Below are positions 24,254-31,258 of a stretch of 56,650 nt of DNA, piece by piece. The stretch's first letter is position 1. Each line of letters begins with the position of its first letter. The stretch spans positions 1 through 56,650 of the forward strand of contig DATMML010000107.1 of assembly GCA_035570235.1 (NCBI GenBank). The letters are read 5' to 3'. The notes under the pieces were generated by a model that saw only the letters and a list, made by a program, of their open reading frames with translations, was not told where the DNA came from and ran no database searches. The position numbers were made by a program, and so were the translations under genes. This DNA is from Vicinamibacteria bacterium (GTDB taxonomy: Bacteria > Acidobacteriota > Vicinamibacteria > Fen-336).

Positions 24254-24688
24254 ATGAGTCCCGTGCAGAAAAGACCGACGGTTGCGGAGTTCATGACCCC
24301 CAACCCCTTCACCCTGGAGCCGGAGGAGAGCCTCATGCAGGCCCTGGAGACCATGCGCCTAAGGAGCGTGCGCCGGATCCCCATCGTGCTCGCGGGAATG
24401 CTGGTGGGCCTTCTCGTGGAAGGGGACCTCAAGCGGGCCGAGCCCTCGACGCTCTCCGAGTCCCAGGAGGACTTCACGCGAGTGATGGAGGGGACCACGA
24501 TCGCCCGGATCATGATCCAGAACCCGGTCACGGTCACCGCCGCCACCCCCCTGCTCGAGGCCGCCCACACCCTCCACAGCACCAAGTACGGCTCCTTGCC
24601 CGTGGTCGAGGAGGGGCGGCTGGTGGGGATCATCACCGACAACGACATGCTCCGCGCCCTCATCGAGATCCTCGGCCGCGAGGACTGA
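24254..24688 (+). CDS. Tandem CBS-domain protein
   Basis: 144 residues, two CBS motifs filling the chain: MTPNPFTLEPEESLMQALETMRLRSVRRIPIV then MLVGLLVEGDL (first), and MIQNPVTVTAATPLLEAAHTLHSTKYGSLPVVEEGRLVGIITDNDMLRALIEIL (second). CBS pairs bind adenosyl nucleotides and act as energy sensors for a partner protein. No partner domain is attached. The gene starts 36 bp after the aminotransferase stop, so it may be in the same transcript. Start ATG 24254 follows GGGAGTGG. Confidence 0.9.
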   Translation: MSPVQKRPTVAEFMTPNPFTLEPEESLMQALETMRLRSVRRIPIVLAGMLVGLLVEGDLKRAEPSTLSESQEDFTRVMEGTTIARIMIQNPVTVTAATPLLEAAHTLHSTKYGSLPVVEEGRLVGIITDNDMLRALIEILGRED

Positions 24689-24714
24689 ACGCCCTTAGGC
24701 CCCGGGAACGCCTC

Positions 24715-24720
24715 TAGCAT
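24715..24720 (+). promoter_or_regulatory. -10-like box 7 nt before the first methyltransferase start
   Basis: TAGCAT at 24715-24720, GTG start at 24728, with no Shine-Dalgarno between them. One of the short-leader or leaderless candidates. Confidence 0.3.
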
Positions 24721-24727
24721 CGGTCAC

Positions 24728-25444
24728 GTGCCCGTGGAGGACCCCGACGTCGAGACCTCGTCCGAAGGCTACGCCCGCCGCTTCGCGGGCCCTCTGGGCG
24801 CCTTCTTCCTGGAAGTCCAGGCTCGCGCCACCGTGGAGCTGCTCCAGCTCTGGCCCCGCTCCCGCATCCTCGAAGTGGGAGGCGGCCACGGGCAGGTCAC
24901 GGGCCCCCTTCTGGACGCCGGCCATGAGGTCACCGTCTTCGGTAGCCCGGGGGCCTTGGGGGAAGGAATCCGCAAGTGGACGGAGACCGGGAAGGTCACC
25001 TTCCGGGCCGGCGACCTGCTGCACGCGCCCTGGCCCGACCGCGCCTTCGACGTGGTGATCTCCTACCGCCTGCTGGCCCACGTCGAGGGCTGGCCCGCGC
25101 TCCTGGGGGAGCTGTGCCGGCTCGCACGCTACGCCGTGCTGGTCGACTACCCCACGGCCCGAAGCGCCAACGCCGCCGCCTCCGCCTTCTTCAGCCTGAA
25201 GAAGGGGGTGGAGGGGAACACCCGCCCGTTCACGGTCTTCCGCGATGCCGAGGTGGAGGAGGCTCTCGCCGCCTCCGGCTTCCGCGTGACCGGCCGCCGG
25301 GCGGAGTTCTTCTTCCCCATGGCCGTGCACCGCGCGCTGGGCTCAGCCCCTTTGGCCCGGGCCCTGGAGGGGGCGGCGGCCGGCCTGGGCCTCACCCGCA
25401 GGCTGGGGTCGCCCGTGATCCTGAGGGGCGAGCGCCGTGGGTGA
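24728..25444 (+). CDS. Class I SAM-dependent methyltransferase
   Basis: 238 residues from GTG 24728. The SAM-binding motif I is ILEVGGGHGQVTGPLLDAG; VTVFGSPGAL follows as motif II-like, GDLLHAPWPDRAFDVVISYRLLAHV as motifs II/III, and later segments are typical of small-molecule methyltransferases. The acceptor substrate is unknown. The stop overlaps the start of a second methyltransferase by 8 bp; the two are probably translated together and act in one pathway. Confidence 0.87.
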   Translation: MPVEDPDVETSSEGYARRFAGPLGAFFLEVQARATVELLQLWPRSRILEVGGGHGQVTGPLLDAGHEVTVFGSPGALGEGIRKWTETGKVTFRAGDLLHAPWPDRAFDVVISYRLLAHVEGWPALLGELCRLARYAVLVDYPTARSANAAASAFFSLKKGVEGNTRPFTVFRDAEVEEALAASGFRVTGRRAEFFFPMAVHRALGSAPLARALEGAAAGLGLTRRLGSPVILRGERRG

Positions 25445-26216
25445 CACCCCTCGCGAGTGGGCGCTCGCCCTCTATCGCCGCTCCGTCCTGAAGCAGCGGA
25501 AGTTCGCGGAGCTGGCCCGGATGGTGGGCCCCACGGACGGCCTCCGCTGCCTCGACCTCGGCTCCGACAACGGCGTGGTCAGCCTGCTCCTGCGGGAAGG
25601 CGGCGGCCGCTGGGCCTCCGGCGACCTGACGGAGGAAGCGGTGGCCTCGATACGCGGGCTGGTGCAGGAAGACGTGCACCGGGTGGAGGGCGGCCGGCTC
25701 CCCTTCGCGGACGCCTCCTTCGACAAGGTGGCGGTGGTGGACATGCTGGAGCACGTTCCCGACGAGGCGGCCTTCGTGGCGGAGCTGGCGCGGGTGACCA
25801 AGCCCGGCGGGCGGCTGGTCATCAACACCCCCCACCAGAAGCGCACCCTCCTCCGCCGCTTCCGCCACCTCCTCGGCCAGACGGACGAGAAGCACGGCCA
25901 CCTCAGGCCCGGGTACACGCCGGAGCGGCTGGCCGCCCTCCTGGCCGAGGGCTTCGCCCTCGAGGCCCACTACACCTACTCGCGGTTCTTCTCCGAGCTC
26001 GTGGACACCCTCCTCAATTGGGGAATCGAGCGGCTGGGCAAGAAGGGATCGAGCAAGGGGATGGTGGTCACGGGCGGTGACCTCCAGAAGCACCGCCGGC
26101 TGTTCCTCGCCTACTCCGCGGTCTACCCTCTGGTGAAGGCCTTCGCGAGCCTGGACGCGCTCCTGCCGGGGGCGAGCGGGTACATGCTGATCGCGGCCGC
26201 CCGCCGGGAGGGCTGA
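25437..26216 (+). CDS. Class I SAM-dependent methyltransferase
   Basis: 259 residues from GTG 25437. Motif I is LRCLDLGSDNGVVSLLLREGG; the DLTEEAV acidic motif, GRLPFADASFDKVAVVDMLEHVPDE and the TKPGGRLVINTPHQK loop are all typical of UbiE/COQ5-like or lipid- and sugar-methylating enzymes. The C-terminal third is longer than the core and ends with hydrophobic segments (LFLAYSAVYPLVKAFASLDALLPG), which could touch the membrane. It overlaps the upstream methyltransferase and is convergent with pepE, 14 bp away. Substrate unknown. Confidence 0.87.
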   Translation: MGDTPREWALALYRRSVLKQRKFAELARMVGPTDGLRCLDLGSDNGVVSLLLREGGGRWASGDLTEEAVASIRGLVQEDVHRVEGGRLPFADASFDKVAVVDMLEHVPDEAAFVAELARVTKPGGRLVINTPHQKRTLLRRFRHLLGQTDEKHGHLRPGYTPERLAALLAEGFALEAHYTYSRFFSELVDTLLNWGIERLGKKGSSKGMVVTGGDLQKHRRLFLAYSAVYPLVKAFASLDALLPGASGYMLIAAARREG

Positions 26217-26230
26217 GGCGAGCGCGCCCT

Positions 26231-26932
26231 CTAGGCCCGGAGGAGCTCGTCGAGCGCGGTCCCTGGGGGGACCTCCTCCGGCTCTTGGCGGGGGCGGAAG
26301 ATCCGGGCTCCGTTTTGGCCCTCGAGGCGGAGGCCCTCTCCCTCGAGGAGCAGCCAGGCCCCTTCCCGCAGGGCCACGACCGGGGTGTCGTTCTCCTCCA
26401 GGTACTCGCGCAGGCGCTGCTCCCGCGTCTCGCCCATGTGGCGGGAGGAGGCCTCGGCGTCCAGGTAGTGGGGGTTGATCTGAAAAGGGACGAGGCCGAG
26501 GGCGGCGAAGCCCTGGGGCTCCACGATCGGCATGTCGTTGGTGGTCTTGATGGTGGGGGCGGCGATGTTGGTGCCGGCGCTCGCCCCCAGGTAGGGCATC
26601 CCCGCCCGGGCCCGCGCCTTGAGAAGGTCGAGGAGGCCCGAGCGCTGGAGCTTCTCGAGGAGGCGGAAGGTGTTGCCGCCCCCCACGAAGACCGCCTCCG
26701 CCGCCTTCAGGGCGGCCGCCCCCCCCGCGTCCGCGGTGAGGCGCACGACCTCGATCCCCTCCGCCGCGAACCGCGCCCCCGCCTTCTCGGTGTAGACGGC
26801 CTCCTCGCGGAGGGCGAAGGGAACGAAGAGGAGACGGCGGATCCCGCCCAGATGCGCGCGGACCGCGGCCATGGCGTGGTCGAGGTAGCCGGAGCCGAAG
26901 CTCGTGGAGTTGCTGAGGAGGAGGAGCCTCAC
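26231..26932 (-). CDS. pepE: Dipeptidase E (peptidase E, alpha-aspartyl dipeptidase, family S51)
   Basis: 233 residues from GTG 26932, which overlaps the GGDEF gene stop as GTGA. PepE cleaves Asp-X dipeptides. The alignment with the known E. coli sequence pattern is close: LLLLSNSTSFGSGYLDHA at the N-terminus, AVFVGGGNTFRLLEKLQ, nucleophile Ser in GASAGTNIAAPTI, then TTNDMPIVEPQGF, INPHYLDA and GETREQRLREYL. Cyanophycinase shares the fold but lacks this pattern. It is translationally coupled to the GAF-GGDEF gene; a functional link is not evident. Confidence 0.92.
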   Translation of the reverse strand: MRLLLLSNSTSFGSGYLDHAMAAVRAHLGGIRRLLFVPFALREEAVYTEKAGARFAAEGIEVVRLTADAGGAAALKAAEAVFVGGGNTFRLLEKLQRSGLLDLLKARARAGMPYLGASAGTNIAAPTIKTTNDMPIVEPQGFAALGLVPFQINPHYLDAEASSRHMGETREQRLREYLEENDTPVVALREGAWLLLEGEGLRLEGQNGARIFRPRQEPEEVPPGTALDELLRA

Positions 26933-28404
26933 CGGCCCGTCTTGCGCTCCCCCTTGTCCTCGTACATCCGCTTGTCGGCCAGCCGGATCAGCGACTCCTT
27001 GGTGGAGGCGTCGCCCGGGTAGGTGGCGATCCCGTACGACATACCCAGCCGCACGTTGATTCCCTCCTCCTGGAGGAAGGTGTGGCCCTCGATCAGGCGG
27101 CGCAGCTTCTCGGCCAGGACGCTGGCGGCCGCGAAATCGGTCTGGGGGAGGATGATCACGAACTCGTCCCCCCCGTAGCGGGCCGGGTAGTCGGTCTCCC
27201 GCACCGCGGCCCGGATCAGGAAGCCCACCTCGCGCAGGGTGCGGCTCCCCCGGAGGTGCCCGTACTGGTCGTTGATGGGCTTGAAGCGGTCGAGGTCCGC
27301 GAAGATCAAGGAGAGGAGTGATCGGTACCGGTCCACGAGCTTCAGCTCGCGGTCCAGGATCTGGTGGAAGTAGCGGAAGTTGTAGAGGGGTGTGACCTCG
27401 TCGCTGATGCTCAGCTCGCGCGTCTTCTGGAAGAGGCGGACGTTCTCGAAGGCGAGGGCCACGGAGTCGGCCAGGGGCTGCATGCGGGCGAGGGTGGAAT
27501 CGTCGTAGCCGTTGCTCTGCTCGGAGCCCAGGGCCAGGACCCCGATGCTGCGCCCCCGGGAGTTCAAGGGAAGGAGGACGTAGGACCTTATCCCCTCCTC
27601 CAAGAGCCGCATGTCCTCGATGAATTGGTGGTGATGGACAAGGTCGCGCTGGAGGATGGCCTTGTTGTTGAGGACGACGGAGCCGGGCCCGCTCCCCACC
27701 ACCGGGATCACGGTTCCCAGGCCCCAGGCCGTGCCCTCGGGATGGGCCACGATCTCGATGTAGTCGCCGGAGTCGTTCACGAACCCGCAGGCCAGGCGGT
27801 CGAAATTCTGGAGGGCCACGATCTCGCGCGCGAAGGCAGGGATCACCGTCTTCAGCTCCATGCCGGAGGTGAGGGTGGCGGTGATCCGGTTCAGGATCTC
27901 CACCCGGGTCGAGAACGCGCGCAGCTCGGCATAGAGCCGGACGTTCTCCAGCCCGTTGCCGATCTGCTTGCCCAGGGCCTCCAGGAACTCCACGTCCGGG
28001 GAGAGGCTCTCGATCCGTCCGTCGTGGAGAAGAAGGACGCCGAGGTCGCGGTCCCGGGTGGTGAGGGGCGCCGCCGCCAGCCAGCCTCCGTCCGCGATCT
28101 CCCGGACCGCGGGACGGCGCCGCGCGAGGGTGGACTGGGCCAGTTCCAGGGCCCCCGCCACGTCGGGGAGGCCGCACTCCGCGGCGGGGGTCAGCCTCTC
28201 GTCCGGCCCCAATACGAACGTGACGCCGCCGGTGAGATTCAGGGCCTCCACCACATGATCGAGCGTGGTCCTTAGCAGCCCCGCCTGGTCGTGCTCGACC
28301 GTGAGGTCGTCCACCAGGGACATGAGGGCGCGGATCGTGCGGTCCTGGGCGAGGGGATCGCTGGCAACGGGGACGCGGGGCGCGGGCCGATCGGGCGGCT
28401 TCAT
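26929..28404 (-). CDS. GAF-GGDEF protein, putative diguanylate cyclase
   Basis: 491 residues, with GGAGAGG before ATG 28404. Two GAF-like sensor domains (about 20-155 and 175-315) are followed by a GGDEF domain (about 330-490). The active loop is YGGDEF, and an RxxD product-binding I-site (RETD) sits five residues before it, so synthesis of c-di-GMP with feedback inhibition is expected. One oddity: the usual YGHxxGD turn reads YGHLRGSRTLREV, Ser in place of Asp. No EAL domain. No membrane segment, so sensing is cytosolic. The stop overlaps pepE. Confidence 0.88.
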   Translation of the reverse strand: MKPPDRPAPRVPVASDPLAQDRTIRALMSLVDDLTVEHDQAGLLRTTLDHVVEALNLTGGVTFVLGPDERLTPAAECGLPDVAGALELAQSTLARRRPAVREIADGGWLAAAPLTTRDRDLGVLLLHDGRIESLSPDVEFLEALGKQIGNGLENVRLYAELRAFSTRVEILNRITATLTSGMELKTVIPAFAREIVALQNFDRLACGFVNDSGDYIEIVAHPEGTAWGLGTVIPVVGSGPGSVVLNNKAILQRDLVHHHQFIEDMRLLEEGIRSYVLLPLNSRGRSIGVLALGSEQSNGYDDSTLARMQPLADSVALAFENVRLFQKTRELSISDEVTPLYNFRYFHQILDRELKLVDRYRSLLSLIFADLDRFKPINDQYGHLRGSRTLREVGFLIRAAVRETDYPARYGGDEFVIILPQTDFAAASVLAEKLRRLIEGHTFLQEEGINVRLGMSYGIATYPGDASTKESLIRLADKRMYEDKGERKTGR

Positions 28405-28449
28405 GGGCCTCTCCGCACTCCGGGGACGCCCCCGGACGCTCGGCTCATT

Positions 28450-29892
28450 CTAAGCGTGTCGATACGTCTTGGCGAGGGCCGCGCGCTCGAGTCCCACCCG
28501 GACGCGGTCCCAGCCAAGGGCCGCGGCCATCGCTCCCACGACCGTCTCCAGGTCCACGGCGGAAGGGGGTCCCACCGTGCCCAGGTCCAGCCGGCGGAGC
28601 ACCGCGTCTTCGAGCGTGACCGCCATCTCATCGCGCACGGCCTCCCCCACCCGCTCGGCGAGAGGGCCCTCGAGGGGCCGGGCCCGGGCGAGAGGCGTGA
28701 TTGCGGTGCGGCACTTTGGAGAGGGCCGCCCCAGCCGCCGGAAGATGAGGTCCACTACCTTCTCCGCCACCCCGCGGGCGGTCGTGTACTTCACTCCCTG
28801 GACGGAGACGAGGCCGGGCACGCCGTCCGTCGTCTCGTGATCCAGGAGACGGGGCCGGGTGACGAGGCCGCCCGCTCCGTTTCGACCGGGCACCAGACCG
28901 CGGTGGACGAGGACCACGTCGTCGGGGGTGAGGCCGACCCAGGGGAAGGCCGAGGCCGCCTCCGCGACAAAGGCCTCCACCGCCCCTGCTCCGTCCGTCT
29001 CCGCGGGCTCGTATGCAGTGCCAATGAGAGAACGGTCTCGCCAGGGCACGAGGAAGAGGAAGCGTCCGCCGCTATTGGCGCCCAGCGCACGGCCGCCTGC
29101 GGCCGCGGGCCGGCCGAGCACCAGGTTCATTGCGCGCAGGAGGGGGGCCTTGGGTCGCTTGATCCCCGCCCCCCCCAGAAGGTCGTCGACGCCCGGTCCG
29201 GCCGCGTTCAGCACGAGCCGGGCGCGGACTTCCAGGGAGCCTCCCGTCAGGGTGTCCTTGGCCAGAACCCCGCTCACCCGCGCGCCCGCCCGGAGGAAGC
29301 CCGTCGCCGCCGCGTGGTTCGCAACGATCGCGCCCGCCTCGACCGCCGCATGAACGAAGCCCAGGCTCAGCCGTTCGCTGCTCGAGACCTGGGCGTCCGT
29401 CCAGAGGGCGCCGCCCGTCAGGCCGCCCTCGGGAAGTCCCGGGATGAGGTCCAGCACGTCGCGCCGGGACAGCGAGCGGGCAGGCGGGATCCGCTGCTCC
29501 GGGGCCAGGCCGTGGTTCCGGTCGCGGCCTAGGAGGTCAAAGAGCCAAAGGCCTGCGGCCAGGGCCTCCCGCCCCTTAGCGCCGTGGCCGTACGTCGGGA
29601 CCAGGAAGTTCAGGGGCTTCACGAGCACAGGGGCGATCCGGAGCAGCGCGCGGCGCTCCCGCAGCGACTCCCGCATCTGGCCGATGTCGGCCTTCTGCAG
29701 ATGACGAAGGCCGCCGTGGATGGTCTTGAGGCTGTTCCAGGAGACGCCCGCCCCGAAGTCCTCCGCCTCGATGAGGGCCACGTGGAGGCCGCGCTGGGCC
29801 GCGTCCCAGGCCGCGGTCACGCCGTAGATGCCGCCCCCCACAATGAGGAGATCGTGCTCGCGCGCGGCGAGAAGACCGAGGTCCCGTTTCAT
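28450..29892 (-). CDS. FAD-dependent glycerol-3-phosphate dehydrogenase-like oxidoreductase
   Basis: 480 residues from ATG 29892. Dinucleotide-binding motif: DLLIVGGGIYGVTAAWDAAQRGLHVALIEAEDFGAGVSWNS, followed by LKTIHGGLRHLQ, the typical GlpD/GlpA segment. Later: VLNAAGPGVDDLLGG, RFLFLVPWRDRSLIGTAYEP and VQGVKYTTARGVAEKVVDL. These match the aerobic glycerol-3-phosphate dehydrogenase family; such enzymes feed electrons to quinones at the membrane. The C-terminal alpha-domain seems short, so a related substrate cannot be excluded. No glpK or glpF lies nearby. Start: no strong Shine-Dalgarno; the 31-residue upstream extension is not family-like. Confidence 0.85.
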   Translation of the reverse strand: MKRDLGLLAAREHDLLIVGGGIYGVTAAWDAAQRGLHVALIEAEDFGAGVSWNSLKTIHGGLRHLQKADIGQMRESLRERRALLRIAPVLVKPLNFLVPTYGHGAKGREALAAGLWLFDLLGRDRNHGLAPEQRIPPARSLSRRDVLDLIPGLPEGGLTGGALWTDAQVSSSERLSLGFVHAAVEAGAIVANHAAATGFLRAGARVSGVLAKDTLTGGSLEVRARLVLNAAGPGVDDLLGGAGIKRPKAPLLRAMNLVLGRPAAAGGRALGANSGGRFLFLVPWRDRSLIGTAYEPAETDGAGAVEAFVAEAASAFPWVGLTPDDVVLVHRGLVPGRNGAGGLVTRPRLLDHETTDGVPGLVSVQGVKYTTARGVAEKVVDLIFRRLGRPSPKCRTAITPLARARPLEGPLAERVGEAVRDEMAVTLEDAVLRRLDLGTVGPPSAVDLETVVGAMAAALGWDRVRVGLERAALAKTYRHA

Positions 29893-30301
29893 CTTCTGCG
29901 GCCCAGACCTCCGGTCGCGGGAGAAGGAGCGGCCTTCAGGCGTGCTCGAGAACCGCGGTGTCCGGCCACTGCCCGACGATAGCATCGGGGCCTGGACCCT
30001 GGGTAACCCCCGCCGACCGCGGGGGGCGGCTGTTGTTTCTGGCCCTGGTTCCGACAGTCGGCCTGCTCCTCATGACGGGCGCGTGCGCATACATGGCGCG
30101 GCAACAGTTCTTCAACAATGCGCAAGCCGAACTAGCGGCCGCCAGTCCAGGTGAGCAACCGGCGACATCGCTAGGCTGGTGGCGGCCCTGGCTCAAGGGG
30201 AGACCAGGGCCGGTCGGTCTTCCGGGACGACGGCCCGCTAGGGCCGACACCGGCGGCCCAAGGCGGTCCTACCGGCAGCGAAATTCGACGCAATAAAGCG
30301 C
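29893..30301. other. Intergenic region upstream of the ArsR gene, with a weak ORF
   Basis: About 410 bp lie between the glycerol-3-phosphate dehydrogenase-like gene and the ArsR promoter. A plus-strand frame (GTG 29958 to 30296) contains one membrane-type segment (GRLLFLALVPTVGLLLMTGACAY) followed by ARQQFFNNAQAELAAA. This resembles the N-terminal anchor of a sensor protein, then runs into low-quality Pro/Arg/Gly sequence. It could be a truncated gene or chance; I do not call it as a gene. Confidence 0.3.
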
Positions 30302-30331
30302 TTGACATGCAAGGTACCACTTGCCTATTAT
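30302..30331 (+). promoter_or_regulatory. Strong sigma-70-type promoter of the arsR-SRPBCC operon
   Basis: TTGACA (30302-30307), an 18-bp spacer and TATTAT (30326-30331): 6/6 and 5/6 matches to the consensus, the best promoter in the window together with 47341-47370. It overlaps the palindromic operator. Confidence 0.75.
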
Positions 30332-30339
30332 AGGCAAGT
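30319..30339. promoter_or_regulatory. Perfect 9+3+9 palindromic operator over the -10 box
   Basis: Arms ACTTGCCTA and TAGGCAAGT are exact reverse complements, separated by TTA. The palindrome covers the -10 hexamer of the arsR promoter, so binding would block RNA polymerase. ArsR-family repressors bind such inverted repeats and commonly control their own gene; autoregulation is the inference. Confidence 0.75.
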
Positions 30340-30358
30340 AGTTGCTTGCGTATAGAAC

Positions 30359-30691
30359 ATGGCAGAGCGCCACGACACCGACGTGCTGTTCAAGGCCCTG
30401 GCCGATCCCAGCCGGCGCAAGCTGCTGGACCTGCTGCATGCGCACGACGGCCGCACACTCAACGAGCTGTGCGAGCACCTGGACATGACGCGGCAGGGCG
30501 TGACGCAGCACTTGGACTTGCTGGAGGCGGCCAACCTGGTCGCCACCGTGCGGCGCGGCCGCGAAAAGCTCCACTTCCTCAATCCCGTACCGCTGCAGGC
30601 GATCTACGAGCGCTGGATTGCCAAGTTCGAGAAGCCGCGCCTCAAGGCGCTTGACGATCTGAAACGACGACTGGAGAAAGCCAATGGCTAG
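30359..30691 (+). CDS. ArsR-family winged-helix transcriptional regulator
   Basis: 110 residues. Winged-helix core: DVLFKALADPSRRKLLDLLHAHDGRTLNELCEHLDMTRQGVTQHLDLLEAANLVATVRRGREKLHFLN. There is no ELCVCD-type metal box, so it is the non-metal branch that often pairs with an SRPBCC protein. It probably represses its own operon through the palindrome at 30319-30339. The start is ATG 30359, 27 nt after the -10. The stop overlaps the SRPBCC start by 8 bp. The frequent use of CTG leucine codons and the AT-rich control region differ a little from the neighbours. Confidence 0.93.
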   Translation: MAERHDTDVLFKALADPSRRKLLDLLHAHDGRTLNELCEHLDMTRQGVTQHLDLLEAANLVATVRRGREKLHFLNPVPLQAIYERWIAKFEKPRLKALDDLKRRLEKANG

Positions 30692-31169
30692 ATCAACCTT
30701 TGTCTATGTGAGCTACATCCGCACCACGCCGGAGAAGCTGTGGTCAGCTCTGACCGACGTGGAGTTCATAAAGCAGTACTGGTTCGGCGTGCGCTGCGAG
30801 TGCCAGTGGACGGTGGGATCCTCGTGGAAGTTGGTGGCCGGCGACGGTCAAATCCTCGACGCCGGCGAGATCCTCGAGGCCGAGCGCCCGCGGCGCCTAG
30901 TGATCCGCTGGCAGCACCAGAACAAGCCCGAGCTCAAGGCCGAGGGCGAGTCGCAATGCACGATGGAGCTGGAGCCCAGTGGAACGGCGGTCAAGCTCTC
31001 CATCACCCACACCGTCGAGCGCGAACCCTCGAAATTCATCGAGGCGGTGTCCGGCGGCTGGCCGAAGGTCGTCTCCAACCTGAAGTCCCTGCTGGAGACC
31101 GGCTCCATCGTTCTGCCCGACCCGTACCCGACGGGCAATCAGCGGCAGATGCCTGCGGCCAGCCGCTGA
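30684..31169 (+). CDS. SRPBCC/AHSA1-type (START-like) protein
   Basis: 161 residues. The AHSA1 pattern is clear: FVYVSYIRTTPEKLWSALTDVEFIKQYWFGV, WTVGSSWKL, EILEAERPRRLVIRWQ and SITHTVEREPSKFIEAVSGGWPKVVSNLKSLLETG. These domains form a deep hydrophobic cavity and bind or protect small molecules; the ligand is not known. In many bacteria an ArsR regulator and an AHSA1-like protein are encoded together as here. The start overlaps the arsR stop by 8 bp, so expression follows the palindrome-controlled promoter. Confidence 0.9.
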   Translation: MARSTFVYVSYIRTTPEKLWSALTDVEFIKQYWFGVRCECQWTVGSSWKLVAGDGQILDAGEILEAERPRRLVIRWQHQNKPELKAEGESQCTMELEPSGTAVKLSITHTVEREPSKFIEAVSGGWPKVVSNLKSLLETGSIVLPDPYPTGNQRQMPAASR

Positions 31170-31258
31170 CACACCCCAGGTCTCCGGGCGCATGGTTTCC
31201 AGATCTCCGCCGGGGGGAGGGGCCCCGTCCGCCAGGACGTCGACGCGGATCCGGGTCG

